Shown here piece after piece: positions 52,489-61,720 of a stretch of DNA of 64,000 nt. Source of the DNA: Geobacter sp. DSM 9736 (lineage in GTDB: Bacteria; Desulfobacterota; Desulfuromonadia; Geobacterales; Geobacteraceae); NCBI RefSeq assembly GCF_900187405.1, contig NZ_LT896716.1, positions 1 through 64,000 of the forward strand, in the 5' to 3' direction. The position numbers and the translations under genes are program-made. Each line of letters starts with the position of its first letter. Position 1 is the first letter of the stretch. The notes under the pieces were generated by a model that saw only the letters and a list, made by a program, of their open reading frames with translations, had not been told where the DNA came from and did no database searches.

Positions 52489-54231
52489 ATGATGTATGGC
52501 TGGACCGGTACCATCCTGAAGGTGGATCTTTCTTCCGGAAGCATTCGGCGGGAGAAGCTTCCCGAAGAGTTGCTCCATGCGTATCTCGGCGGGCGTGGTC
52601 TCGGCGTCAGACTCCTCAGGGAGCGTTACCGCCTCGATCCCTTAGACCCGGAGATGCCCCTCATCTTCGCCGTCGGTCCCCTCTGCGGCACTCCTGCCCC
52701 CACTGCGGCTCGCCTCGCCGTCGTGAGCCGTTCTCCCCTCACCGGCACCGTCTACGACTGCTCGGCAGGGGGGAGGTTCGCCTGGCGGCTCAAAGGGGCG
52801 GGGCTTGATGCCCTCTGGGTTACCGGGGAGAGTCCTGCACCCGTCGTCCTTGCCATCAGTGGGGATCGCGCTGAACTGATACCTGCCGACAACCTTTGGG
52901 GTAAGAATGTTCACGAAAGCGTAACGGCGCTCTCCGGCCGCGGCAGCGTTGCCGCCATAGGCCCTGCAGGGGAAAACGGAGTCCTTTTCGCCAACATCAT
53001 GATGGGGGAGGGTAACTCGGTCGGTCGAGGCGGGCTCGGTGCTCTCATGGGGAGGAAGAGGCTCAAGGCCATCGCCGTTGACGGGGATACAGGCACGGCA
53101 ATAGCCGACCGGGAGCGGTTCGACCACGCCAGGCAGGACGTGATGCGGCTCTTCAGGGCTTCTCCGGTGATTTACGGGGAGCTGGGTATCGCCGAGTACG
53201 GAACTCCAGCGCTTGTCGATCTGATGCGGCAGCGGCGAATGGCTCCGACGGAAAACTTCTCGAAGACTGTTTTCCCCGATTCCGGGAACTACTCGGGGCC
53301 CGCCATCCGCAGGGAGTTCGGCGCCCGCAAGGATGGCTGCTACGGCTGCCCCATCCAGTGCAAGAAGAGCACTCCCCAGGGGGAGCACCTTCCCGAATAT
53401 GAAACCGTTTCCCATTTCGGCGCCCTCAACGGCATCGGCAGCCTCAATTCGATCGTCAGGTCCAATACCCTCTGCAACGAGCTGGGTATGGACACCATAT
53501 CCGCCGCCGTCACCCTCTCCGCCTGGGGGGAAGCGCGAGGGAGGTTTCCCGCTGCGGCGGAGATCGCCTGTCTCCTGGAGGACATCGCCCACCGCCGCGG
53601 TGATGGCGACCTGCTTGCCGAAGGCTCCCGGAGGGCAATGGAAAGCCTTGGGCGGCCGGGCCTTTCCATGACGGTGAAGTCTCTGGAACTTCCTGCTTAC
53701 GACCCGCGCGGGGCCTACGGTATGGCCCTTGCCTACTGCACGAGCAACCGCGGGGGGTGCCATTTGCGGGCCTATCCCATATCCCACGAGATCCTGCGAA
53801 AGCCCGTCGCCACGGACCGCTTCTCCTTCTCCGGGAAGGCCCGGATCATCAAGATCGCCGAGGACAGCAACGCCGCGATCGATTCCCTCGTAGCCTGCAA
53901 ATTCTCCTTCTTCGGAGCGACTCTGGAGGAGTACTCAGAGCTTCTGTCAGCTGCCACGGGGATGGAGTACGGCCCGCAGTCGCTCAAGGAGATCGGCGAG
54001 AGGATTTATCTCACCGAACGCTTCTACAACTGTGACAACGGCTTTGGGCGGAAGGACGATCTCCTGCCGGAACGCTTTTTCACTGAGCCGGGGTCCAGCG
54101 GGGAAGGGATCGACATCCCGACTATCGACAGGGAACGGTTCGAGGAGGAACTCCGGAAGTACTACCGGATTCGAGGCTTGAAGGATGACGGGACGTTTGC
54201 TGATCCTGATTTTCTTGTGCGGCAGCCCTAG
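52489..54231 (+). CDS. aldehyde ferredoxin oxidoreductase family protein
   Basis: This is a 580-residue tungsten- or molybdenum-pterin enzyme. The N-terminal domain starts GWTGTILKVDLSSGSIRRE and LGGRGLGVRLL. Cofactor contacts include AAIGPAGENGVLFANIM and GRGGLGALMGRKRLKAI. The 4Fe-4S ligands are CYGCPIQC near residue 284 and a fourth Cys in SLVACKFSF. It would oxidise aldehydes or reduce acids with ferredoxin in the cytoplasm. The start is the first ATG after AGGAG. A class II aldolase follows. Confidence 0.9.
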   Translation: MMYGWTGTILKVDLSSGSIRREKLPEELLHAYLGGRGLGVRLLRERYRLDPLDPEMPLIFAVGPLCGTPAPTAARLAVVSRSPLTGTVYDCSAGGRFAWRLKGAGLDALWVTGESPAPVVLAISGDRAELIPADNLWGKNVHESVTALSGRGSVAAIGPAGENGVLFANIMMGEGNSVGRGGLGALMGRKRLKAIAVDGDTGTAIADRERFDHARQDVMRLFRASPVIYGELGIAEYGTPALVDLMRQRRMAPTENFSKTVFPDSGNYSGPAIRREFGARKDGCYGCPIQCKKSTPQGEHLPEYETVSHFGALNGIGSLNSIVRSNTLCNELGMDTISAAVTLSAWGEARGRFPAAAEIACLLEDIAHRRGDGDLLAEGSRRAMESLGRPGLSMTVKSLELPAYDPRGAYGMALAYCTSNRGGCHLRAYPISHEILRKPVATDRFSFSGKARIIKIAEDSNAAIDSLVACKFSFFGATLEEYSELLSAATGMEYGPQSLKEIGERIYLTERFYNCDNGFGRKDDLLPERFFTEPGSSGEGIDIPTIDRERFEEELRKYYRIRGLKDDGTFADPDFLVRQP

Positions 54232-54266
54232 GGAAGCAGGTTGAGGTTTTCGTTCGCTGCGCTCAC

Positions 54267-54295
54267 AGGTTGAGGTTAAGGTACTTCCTCAACCT
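54267..54295. repeat. hexamer-related hairpin before the aldolase gene
   Basis: AGGTTGAGG (54267-54275) and CCTCAACCT (54287-54295) are perfect arms around TTAAGGTACTT. The words GGTTGAGGTT and CCTCAACCTCAAC resemble the hairpin before trpC. There is no T tract. Confidence 0.65.
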
Positions 54296-54321
54296 CAACT
54301 TAATGTTAATAAGAGTGATCT

Positions 54322-55485
54322 GTGATCGACCAGATAAAAAAATACCACGATAAGCTCATTGCCGACCGCTCCGCATCCCCCGAAGAAATCGCCTTTGCCG
54401 CCCAGGATGACGTGCTGCTTACGGAGGGCAACACCGGGCTCTCGCAACTGGCAGGCAGGGTGGTTTCCCGCCTCAGCTGCCTCGGGCTTGTGGTAGCCCG
54501 GCCTTCGCTCCCTTTCGCCGACCTCCTCGTCGCCCGGGCTCCCCAGGGCGAAAGCCGTCTTATCCCCCGCGACACCGAGACCCGCACCTTTCTCCACGAC
54601 ATCCCGTTTTTGCGGCGGAGCGACCCTGGGGAGGACCCGGCTCCTGCGATTGCGGCGCTTCTCGGCACTCGCAAAGGGATCATCGTCGAGGGGGTTGGAA
54701 TCATTGCAACAGGGGCCGTGACGGTGGAGCAGGCCTACATAAACTACTCCTCCGTCTTTCACTCCGTCTTCGTCGCGTACCTACAGGACCTGCTGAAGGA
54801 CGGCTTCATGCTACCGGGGGAGCGGAGGCTGTTCGAGGCCTTCCGTGTCGAGTGGCTGCGCCCGCTGTCGGCGGACGGACTACGCTTTCGCCCCGGGCCC
54901 TTCACTGCTGCGGAGGAGATCCTGAATGAGGTTGCGACGGTGGGGCGCTACACGGTCCAGCGCGGCCTTGTCGATTCCTTCTTCGGCAACATTTCCGTCC
55001 GTTGCGGCGACCTGATCTACATCTCACAGACCGCAGCGAGCCTGGACGAGCTTGCGGGGTGCATCGATCCGGTCCCAATGGACAACAGTTCCACCACCGG
55101 CATCACGGCGTCAAGCGAGCTGGCGGCGCACAGGCGTGTTTATGAGCAGACCGATGCCGGTGTCATTCTTCACGGCCATCCGAAATTTGCGGTGATCATG
55201 AGCATGCTCTGCCAAGAGGAGGGGTGCTCCGTTACCGATTGCTGGAAGGAGTGCCCGAAGGTGCGTCTTTTGGGAGACACTCCGGTGGTTGCCGGCGAGA
55301 TCGGCGCAGGGGGGCTCGCCAAGCGGGTGCCGCCGGTGATCGGCGGCCCCGGCAAGGCTGTCGTCTACGGCCACGGTGTCTTCACCATCGGCCGATCCGG
55401 TTTTACGGAGGCCTTTCGCGCCATGGTGGACGTGGAGAACTGGTGCCGGGAAGAGTATTTCCGGCGGCTGGATCAGAGGGCGTAG
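54322..55485 (+). CDS. class II aldolase/adducin family protein with duplicated fold
   Basis: This is a 387-residue protein. The C-terminal half (about 195-380) is a class II aldolase: VDSFFGNISVRCGDLIYIS, DNSSTTGITASSELAAHRRVYE, the zinc pair VILHGHPKF and a later His in VVYGHGVFTIG. The N-terminal half looks like a degenerate aldolase copy (LTEGNTGLSQLAGRVVSR, GIIVEGVGIIATG) without the His pair. GTG start. It follows the aldehyde oxidoreductase gene, so it may make or use the same aldehyde. Confidence 0.85.
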   Translation: MIDQIKKYHDKLIADRSASPEEIAFAAQDDVLLTEGNTGLSQLAGRVVSRLSCLGLVVARPSLPFADLLVARAPQGESRLIPRDTETRTFLHDIPFLRRSDPGEDPAPAIAALLGTRKGIIVEGVGIIATGAVTVEQAYINYSSVFHSVFVAYLQDLLKDGFMLPGERRLFEAFRVEWLRPLSADGLRFRPGPFTAAEEILNEVATVGRYTVQRGLVDSFFGNISVRCGDLIYISQTAASLDELAGCIDPVPMDNSSTTGITASSELAAHRRVYEQTDAGVILHGHPKFAVIMSMLCQEEGCSVTDCWKECPKVRLLGDTPVVAGEIGAGGLAKRVPPVIGGPGKAVVYGHGVFTIGRSGFTEAFRAMVDVENWCREEYFRRLDQRA

Positions 55486-55526
55486 CCTTATATCCATGAT
55501 CTCAGGAAAAGACGAAGACGCGCCTC

Positions 55527-55973
55527 TTACTGAACCTGGTTCCCGTCAACGTCATACATTTCCACTGAGTCTATCGTGACGGCAGCTCCCTCAGCTTGTG
55601 ATGCGAAGGTGATCGTCGCAAGCTGGCCACTCCCCGAAAAGGGGGTGGCACGGACGATTGCAACGATGATCTTTCCAGGGACGGTAGTGTTGGCAGCCAT
55701 GAGGGATCCGGTGCTATAGCTGGTCTCGGTCACGGAGGGGGAAGAGAGCTCGGAGCTGTTGTAGCTCAACGAAATTCTCACACCCCCGACGCCATCCATA
55801 CCGTCCCCCTGAATCGTGAAGGCACTCCCCGACCTGATAATCGACACTCTCCCGCTTTGACTGAGCACTTCGGCAGATGTGGCCTCACCACTGCCGATCC
55901 CGCCTGATCCGGCAACGACAATTACCAGCATCATTACTATCCTGATGATTTTTGGCAGTATGATATTTCTCAC
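55527..55973 (-). CDS. secreted cohesin-like domain protein
   Basis: This is a 148-residue protein with a signal peptide (RIVMMLVIVVAGSGGIGSG). The rest is one cohesin-type beta-sandwich: VGGVRISLSYNSSELSSPSV, GKIIVAIVRATPFSGSGQLATITF and SVEMYDVDGNQVQ. Such domains mediate protein-protein contact at cell surfaces. There is no dockerin partner or anchor in view. GTG start after GGAGGGACA. Confidence 0.78.
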   Translation of the reverse strand: MRNIILPKIIRIVMMLVIVVAGSGGIGSGEATSAEVLSQSGRVSIIRSGSAFTIQGDGMDGVGGVRISLSYNSSELSSPSVTETSYSTGSLMAANTTVPGKIIVAIVRATPFSGSGQLATITFASQAEGAAVTIDSVEMYDVDGNQVQ

Positions 55974-56151
55974 TGTCCCTCCGTTTGTGCCTTATCGGTT
56001 GTGGCCGTCATACCGTCGAACCCGCTTAGGGAATCCTGCGCTTGCCGGAGGGTTCCGCACCGGCAGATGACGGCATTGTTCCGGTGAATTCAAGACCAGG
56101 GACCCCATGCCTCAGTCCCTGGCCTCCCTGCTTGGCCGACTGCCGTATTAC

Positions 56152-57555
56152 CTAGATCGATTTCAGGTACTCCACCAGGTCACGTTTTTCCTCCTCGGTA
56201 AGAGCCAGGCCGAAGAAGCTGTTGTAGTGGTTCACCACATCCAGCAGAGTCCTGAACCTTCCGTCGTGGAAGAATTTACCTTTGTTCTCCGGCTTCATGA
56301 ACAGTCCGTTCTCCCTGATGTAGAGCCCTGAGAGCTTTGCGGTCTTGTAGACCCGGTCCGGTGACCGCTCCGCCTGGAAGCTGTCGATCCCGATCTCCTG
56401 CGGCCGGTGCGCATTCCATCCCGGTTCGGTCCAGAGCGGTTCCACATGGCACTCGTTACATCTCGCCTTGCCGCTGAACAGAGCGTCCCCCCGTTCCGCA
56501 GCATCCTCGTTGAAATGCACGCCCGGCTGGGGTTTTGGCGCCGGTATCGCCAGCTGGTAAAAATGAAGGGCCGGCAGCTTGCTTGTGATCAGGTCGCTGG
56601 CGGGGTCGACCTTTTTGTGCCCAAGCCTGTTGGCAACGGCTATCGGGAAACGAGGGGCGATATCGGGAAACTGTGCCGGATCGTCCAGCCTTGGGTCGAA
56701 GAAGTTTCCCACCCCCTGTAGTTCAAGCGCCGCTACGAATGCATTCCAGTAGGTGACTGTTCCCCATGCGCCGGTCCAGGTGTGGAGGTTTACACCGGCC
56801 ATGCCGAAGGCATCCGGAATAAGCGTTGCCGCCGGTCCGCCGTCGGGGCGGAAAGCTTTCCCGTCCAGAAGCAGCTGTGCGTCGAATTTACCAGGTCCCC
56901 AGGAGCTGAGGACATTGCGCACTTGCTGGGGTGTGATTTCCTCGTTCCCCGGGGAGGATCTCAAAAGCTGAACGAACGGGGAGACGTCGGGTGCAAGCGC
57001 CACGATCTTGCCTACGTCCAGATCGCGGTTGGACCAGCCGTCGAGGCGGTGGCCGATACCGAAGGCAAGGGAGTTGTCCACGGTCGAGTGGCAGAGGGCG
57101 CAGGTAAATCCGACCGATGAGAGTCTTCCTTCAGGGGAGAAGTTTCCTTTGACGCCCACTACGGCATTGACCTGGAGAAGGGCAAGTGTCGTCGCCGGAT
57201 CGTTCAGGTTGATCGTATTCGATTGAAGCCCCTGCACCACGTTCTGGGGGAGGGCATCCACGTCGACCTTGAGCCCCAGGTTGATCGCCGTAGTCGGCGT
57301 AAGGCCGTTTCCAACGCCACCCCGGCCCTGCCCCGCGATGGCTTCGTGGAGCCTGAGCTTCCCGCCCCAGAACTGCTCGTCTCCGTATGTATCGAAGCGG
57401 AAGATTTCCCGTCCCTCTCTGACCAGGGTCTGTGCATTGTCCGCCGTTGCGTCACCCGAATTGAACTCACTGTTCTGGGCAAGCGCCGGGCACGAAACAG
57501 CCAACGTACCAATGGTGAGGAATGCAGCAACTGCTTTTTTCATCTCATTCGTCAT
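56152..57555 (-). CDS. exported two-haem c-type cytochrome
   Basis: This is a 467-residue protein with a signal peptide (FLTIGTLAVSCPALA). Two haem sites are visible: TCALCHSTV near residue 152 and RCNECHVEP near 367. The C-terminal part resembles a cytochrome c peroxidase-type fold, with KTAKLSGLYIRENGLFMKP, KFFHDGRFRTLLDVVNHYN and an end LVEYLKSI. It may be a periplasmic peroxidase or electron carrier. AGGAGG precedes the start. Confidence 0.88.
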   Translation of the reverse strand: MTNEMKKAVAAFLTIGTLAVSCPALAQNSEFNSGDATADNAQTLVREGREIFRFDTYGDEQFWGGKLRLHEAIAGQGRGGVGNGLTPTTAINLGLKVDVDALPQNVVQGLQSNTINLNDPATTLALLQVNAVVGVKGNFSPEGRLSSVGFTCALCHSTVDNSLAFGIGHRLDGWSNRDLDVGKIVALAPDVSPFVQLLRSSPGNEEITPQQVRNVLSSWGPGKFDAQLLLDGKAFRPDGGPAATLIPDAFGMAGVNLHTWTGAWGTVTYWNAFVAALELQGVGNFFDPRLDDPAQFPDIAPRFPIAVANRLGHKKVDPASDLITSKLPALHFYQLAIPAPKPQPGVHFNEDAAERGDALFSGKARCNECHVEPLWTEPGWNAHRPQEIGIDSFQAERSPDRVYKTAKLSGLYIRENGLFMKPENKGKFFHDGRFRTLLDVVNHYNSFFGLALTEEEKRDLVEYLKSI

Positions 57556-57875
57556 CTCATGCCTCCTGTGAATGATACAAAAATCCGGAGAGCTCTCTCG
57601 TATAAATAATTATGCCTATCTCATAAAAGTCAAGACTTCTCTTATTCATGATACGCAGTTTCAGGCATCACCTGTAATGAGACAACCCATTATGACTATC
57701 AATGCGCTAATAAGAACTGCGAATGTCTTACAGTAATGAAGGAACTAGGTGCTATATGTCATTAATATGCATGTTCATGAACCACCGATTCAGGATATTA
57801 CTTCTTCAACAACAATAGACAGAAAAAGGGACCGAAGTTTTGGTCCCTTTCATCATTATAGCGACATTAGTTTTT
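57556..57875. other. 320-base gene-free stretch
   Basis: This is AT-rich DNA with no gene. Its right end holds the terminator of the next minus-strand gene. Its left end probably contains the cytochrome promoter: TTGACT with ATTATT 17 bases on, read on the minus strand near 57600-57635. Nothing else is recognised. Confidence 0.55.
57824..57851 (-). terminator. intrinsic terminator
   Basis: On the minus strand AAAGGGACC pairs with GGTCCCTTT around AAAACTTC and is followed by TTCTG after a T run. It ends the small membrane-protein transcript from 58223. Confidence 0.85.
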
Positions 57876-58223
57876 TTAACTGCTAAATACAGCGATAAGC
57901 AGTACGGCAAATGAGAGAACTGCCACAGTGCCGTGCACGAGCATCAGCGGCATCGGCAATGCCCTGTGTTTCATGTGATACAGGAAAAAGAGACCGGCTC
58001 CTCCCAAAGCGGCAAGCACGAATCCGGCAAGCGCCACATTCGCCAGTGCGGGAACTGCCCCTCCTTTTACTGCGGCAATAAGTGTTACAAGCCCTGCCGC
58101 TGCGATAACTCCATGACCCACCGCCAACGCAGTGGGAGGAAGGTCTTTCCCCCCCAGGCGCATTGCAACCATAACAGCTCCACCAAAGGCCGCTAGTGCA
58201 AAGAGTATAGCTGCCGTACCCAT
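57876..58223 (-). CDS. small four-helix membrane protein
   Basis: This is a 115-residue protein of almost only membrane helices (ILFALAAFGGAVMVAMRLGG, GVIAAAGLVTLIAAVKGG, VALAGFVLAALGGAGLFFLY, GTVAVLSFAVLLIAVF) with His residues at HGVIAA, YHMKH and LVHGTVA. Repeated His in helices could bind haem, but this is a guess. ATG at 58223 follows AGGAGG. It stands alone between divergent transcription units. Confidence 0.75.
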   Translation of the reverse strand: MGTAAILFALAAFGGAVMVAMRLGGKDLPPTALAVGHGVIAAAGLVTLIAAVKGGAVPALANVALAGFVLAALGGAGLFFLYHMKHRALPMPLMLVHGTVAVLSFAVLLIAVFSS

Positions 58224-58406
58224 AGTATTGCCTCCTTCCTCGATATGGTCTTTCCTTGATAAGTATACCCCCTGCAAATACGTTGAGTTTCCGGACCCTG
58301 ATTCCGCTCGACTTCAGTCCTGATTCGTCGACTGCGTCCGCTCCCTCCTTGACAGCCGACACTGGACGGATAGTATTTATTAAAACTCGATAACATGGAG
58401 ATGCCG

Positions 58407-59879
58407 ATGCGTGCTTTGACATCTGTGGCCGGCATAACGATGCTCTGCATATCTCTCTCCGGGTGTTTCGGCATGCGACCGTCAGCGGGAGGAGGAAAGA
58501 TTACGGAGCTGCCGGAAATGGGGGAGCGGGCACTTAACCCGGCGGACATTGCCCTTCCTGAGGGGTACGCGATAGAGGCGGTCGCCACCGGCCTGACCTT
58601 TCCCACCGGAGTGACCTTCGATGAAAGCGGGATGCCATACGTCGTAGAGGCCGGCTACTCGTATGGGGAAGTGTGGGAGGTACCGCGTCTTCTGCGTGTT
58701 GACGGCGGAAAGTTGGTGCCTGTTGCAGAGGGAAGGAAAAACGGGCCTTGGACCGGGGTAGTCCGGCATGAGGGGGCTTTCTATGTCGCGGAAGGGGGGG
58801 AGCTGGAGGGTGGCAGGATTCTCCGGATAACCGCCGACGGTAATATGAGCACCGTAGCCGGAAACTTTCCAACGCGCGGGGACCATCACACCAACGGGCC
58901 TGCCGTGGGGCCTGACGGCTGGCTCTACTTCGGCCTGGGAACGGCGACCAACTCCGGTATTGTGGGGGAAGATAACCTGAAATTCGGGTGGCTTGCGCGG
59001 AACCCCGATTTTCATGATACCCCCTGCATCGATGTGACACTAACCGGCGAGAATTATGAGACGAAGGATGTGGTGAAAGGGGAGGGGGAGGCATTCACTG
59101 GAGCTTTCGTACCCTTCGGCAAGCCGACTTCAAAGGGAGAAGTGATAAAAGGAAATATCCCCTGCAATGGAGCCGTGCTGAAGGTATTGCCGTCAGGAGG
59201 AAGCCCGGAGCTGGTGGCGTGGGGTTTCCGCAACCCCTTCGGTCTGGCCTTCTCGCCGGAAGGTAAACTGTTTGTGACCGATAACGGTTACGACGAGCGG
59301 GGCAGCAGGCCGGTTTTTGGAACCGGCGATGCCTTGTGGGAGGTTCAGCAGGGCATCTGGTACGGTTGGCCCGACTTCAGCACGGGGCTTCGCCTCGATG
59401 AAGGGACCCAGTTCAAGCAGCTGCTCGGGGGTAAGCCGAAACTGCTCCTGGAGAAGTACCCGAACATCCCACCGAAACCTGCAGCGATACTTCCTGTTCA
59501 TTCCTCTGCGGACGGCTTCGATTTCTCCCGCAGTGAGCATTTCGGACATGTGGGAGAAGCCTTTGTAGCCCAGTTCGGTGACCAGTCTCCCACGACGGGG
59601 AAAGTGGTCGGTCCGGTCGGATTCAATGTAGTTAGGGTCGATGTTAAGAACGGGGTGGTACGGGAGTTCGTCTCCAACAAAGGGAAGAAGAATGGCCCCG
59701 CTTCCGGGCTGGGGACGGGCGGGATCGAGCGACCGGTGGCGGCCCGGTTCGATCCGTCGGGAAAGGCTCTGTATATCGTGGATTTCGGCATTCTGAAGGA
59801 GACTCCAGAGGGGGCGAAGCCGGTGCAGAAGACCGGGGTGCTGTGGAGGATAACGCGGGAGGTGCATCGTGACCGGTAG
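58407..59879 (+). CDS. lipoprotein beta-propeller, glucose/sorbosone dehydrogenase-like
   Basis: This is a 490-residue protein. The signal ends in a lipobox (ISLSGCFG), so it is a periplasm-facing lipoprotein. The rest is a six-bladed propeller of the sorbosone dehydrogenase type: ALPEGYAIEAVATGLTFPTG, GRILRITADGNMSTVAGN, GDHHTNGPAVGPDGWLYFG, LVAWGFRNPFGLAFSPEG and a closing ARFDPSGKALYIVDFG. Relatives use PQQ, but the cofactor here is not shown. ATG at 58407 follows GGAG at six bases. It overlaps the next cytochrome gene by 11 bases. Confidence 0.85.
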   Translation: MRALTSVAGITMLCISLSGCFGMRPSAGGGKITELPEMGERALNPADIALPEGYAIEAVATGLTFPTGVTFDESGMPYVVEAGYSYGEVWEVPRLLRVDGGKLVPVAEGRKNGPWTGVVRHEGAFYVAEGGELEGGRILRITADGNMSTVAGNFPTRGDHHTNGPAVGPDGWLYFGLGTATNSGIVGEDNLKFGWLARNPDFHDTPCIDVTLTGENYETKDVVKGEGEAFTGAFVPFGKPTSKGEVIKGNIPCNGAVLKVLPSGGSPELVAWGFRNPFGLAFSPEGKLFVTDNGYDERGSRPVFGTGDALWEVQQGIWYGWPDFSTGLRLDEGTQFKQLLGGKPKLLLEKYPNIPPKPAAILPVHSSADGFDFSRSEHFGHVGEAFVAQFGDQSPTTGKVVGPVGFNVVRVDVKNGVVREFVSNKGKKNGPASGLGTGGIERPVAARFDPSGKALYIVDFGILKETPEGAKPVQKTGVLWRITREVHRDR

Positions 59880-60231
59880 CGGATTGATACATAAGATTCC
59901 CTGCCTGCTGCTGGTGCTGGCGATTTTTTCGGTCAGTGCGTGCACCTCTGCCCGACGCGGAGAGCCGGTGGCGGGGCCGCTCAAGATCGATTCGGAAAAG
60001 GTGGCTCGCGGACAGAAGGTTTTCATGGTCCACTGCGACAAGTGCCACCCGGGGGGAGAAGCCGGCCTTGGTTTCGCCATCAACAACAAGCCGTTGCCCG
60101 GCCCTCTGATAAAGACGCAGATCCGCACCGGAGTCGGAGCCATGCCCTCTTTTTCAAAGGAGCTTCTTCCCGACGACCAGCTGGACGACCTGGTGGAATA
60201 CATACAGACCCTGAGGAAGCACCCGGACTAG
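59869..60231 (+). CDS. lipoprotein c-type cytochrome
   Basis: This is a 120-residue protein. Hydrophobic segment LLLVLAIFSVSACTS with lipobox Cys25. The cytochrome c domain has one haem site, HCDKCHPGG, near residue 56 and a Met ligand candidate in GVGAMPSFSKELL, then the typical last helix DLVEYIQTLRK. GTG start inside the propeller gene. It is the likely electron acceptor of that enzyme. The next gene begins one base after its stop. Confidence 0.9.
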   Translation: MTGSGLIHKIPCLLLVLAIFSVSACTSARRGEPVAGPLKIDSEKVARGQKVFMVHCDKCHPGGEAGLGFAINNKPLPGPLIKTQIRTGVGAMPSFSKELLPDDQLDDLVEYIQTLRKHPD

Positions 60232-61413
60232 ATGGAAGCGCTTTCAGCGGCAGTGGAGAGAAGTGACGGGGATCCGGTGCGCTGCTTGTGGCAGGAGTTC
60301 GCCGTTCCGTACAGGTTTCCGGTTTACTTTACCCGCAACTCATTTTCGCCTGAGAATGCGGCGCTGGCGGAGGCGGCAGGTTCGGCTGAAGGTCCAACTG
60401 CTGTCTTTCCCATCGTGGACGCCGGTGTAGCCGCAGTCTGGCCGGATCTGGGGGAACGGATCGGAATGTATGCACGATCACACCCGCACGCGTTGGCACT
60501 CGCAGCGGGCCTTCACATCTTCCCGGGGGGGGAGAGGTGCAAGGACGGCGAGGCCCAAGTGGGACAGCTGCACCGCCTCTTCCTGAAGCACGGTCTCTGC
60601 AGGCACTCGGTGGTTCTAGCCATTGGTGGCGGCGCGTTTCTCGATGTCGCCGGCTACGCGGCATCGACGGCACACCGCGGGATTCGCCTTGTCAGGATGC
60701 CCACGACCACTCTTTCGCAGAATGATGCGGGGGTGGGTGTCAAAAACGGATACAACGCCTTCGGAAGAAAGAACTGGGTGGGCAGCTTCTCCCCGCCTTT
60801 CGCAGTAGTCAACGATTTCGACTTCCTGCGTACCCTCGCTCCACGCCAGCGACGCGCAGGAATAGCAGAGGCGATCAAGGTGGCGGTGATCAAGGATACA
60901 GGTTTCTTCCGCTTCCTATCTGCCGAAAGGAACGCGCTCGCCCGTTTCTCGTCCCCGCAGGCAGAGGAGATGATCGTTCGCTGCGCCCGCCTCCACATGG
61001 ACCATATCGCCGCCGGAGATCCATTCGAAACCGGCTGTGCGCGGCCCCTCGATTTCGGGCACTGGGCTGCGCATGCCCTGGAGGAAACGAGCGGCGACAT
61101 CCTTCACGGCGAGGGGGTGGCAATCGGTATTGCACTGGATACCCGGTACGCATGGGAGACAGGCCTGGTCTCTGAGGCGGAAGGGGAAGCCATCCTCCAT
61201 CTCCTGCAGGATATTGGCTTCCAGCTCTCCTATCCGGCGCTTGCTCAAATAGACCTGTGCCGATCCCTGGACAGCTTCCGCCAGCATCTGGGGGGACGCC
61301 TGACCATAACGCTGCCGAACGGGATCGGCAGCAGCATCGATGTCAACAGCATGGACCTGCCACTTCTGCACCGCTGCCGGGAATGGCTGATGTCTCTTCC
61401 TGCTGCGGAATGA
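60232..61413 (+). CDS. eboD: 3-dehydroquinate synthase-like protein EboD
   Basis: This is a 393-residue protein of the dehydroquinate synthase fold. The NAD loop is AIGGGAFLDVAGYAAS, with MPTTTLSQNDAGVGVKNG, the zinc-site Glu in GIAEAIKVAVIKD and His residues in FGHWAAHALEE and LHGEGVAIGI. It is longer at the N terminus than AroB and sits in an Ebo cluster, so it is assigned to EboD rather than the shikimate pathway. Its true substrate is unknown. It follows the cytochrome gene with no gap. Confidence 0.87.
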   Translation: MEALSAAVERSDGDPVRCLWQEFAVPYRFPVYFTRNSFSPENAALAEAAGSAEGPTAVFPIVDAGVAAVWPDLGERIGMYARSHPHALALAAGLHIFPGGERCKDGEAQVGQLHRLFLKHGLCRHSVVLAIGGGAFLDVAGYAASTAHRGIRLVRMPTTTLSQNDAGVGVKNGYNAFGRKNWVGSFSPPFAVVNDFDFLRTLAPRQRRAGIAEAIKVAVIKDTGFFRFLSAERNALARFSSPQAEEMIVRCARLHMDHIAAGDPFETGCARPLDFGHWAAHALEETSGDILHGEGVAIGIALDTRYAWETGLVSEAEGEAILHLLQDIGFQLSYPALAQIDLCRSLDSFRQHLGGRLTITLPNGIGSSIDVNSMDLPLLHRCREWLMSLPAAE

Positions 61414-61429
61414 GGGAATGGAGCAGAAC

Positions 61430-61720
61430 ATGAAACCTACCGCACCTGAGCTGCTGGAGCGGGATTTCATCGAATGCCGGTCACGGCTCCTTGATATCGC
61501 CGCATTCCTCGACCGGCTCGACCGTTACGAAGGTGCCCCCCTTGCACGGGAGGATTTCCGCTACCGGGCCGTCACGAAGATTCTGAAGCTCCTTGCTTCC
61601 GGCCGCTGTAACAGGGCAGTCGAGATTCTTACCATACTCAGCGATCCGACCTCCGAGACGCTTGGCGATGAAATTCCTCCGCCTAAAGCCGTCGGAGCAT
61701 GGGGGGGGATCAGGTGCTGA
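61430..61720 (+). CDS. small protein of the Ebo-type cluster
   Basis: This is a 96-residue helical protein: LLERDFIECRSRLLDIAAFLDRLDR, DFRYRAVTKILKLLAS, then ILTILSDPTSETLGDEIPP. I do not recognise a named domain and cannot confirm that it equals EboA. ATG at 61430 follows GGAG at six bases; the ATG at 61418 is too close to its ribosome site. It overlaps the next gene by seven bases. Confidence 0.7.
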   Translation: MKPTAPELLERDFIECRSRLLDIAAFLDRLDRYEGAPLAREDFRYRAVTKILKLLASGRCNRAVEILTILSDPTSETLGDEIPPPKAVGAWGGIRC

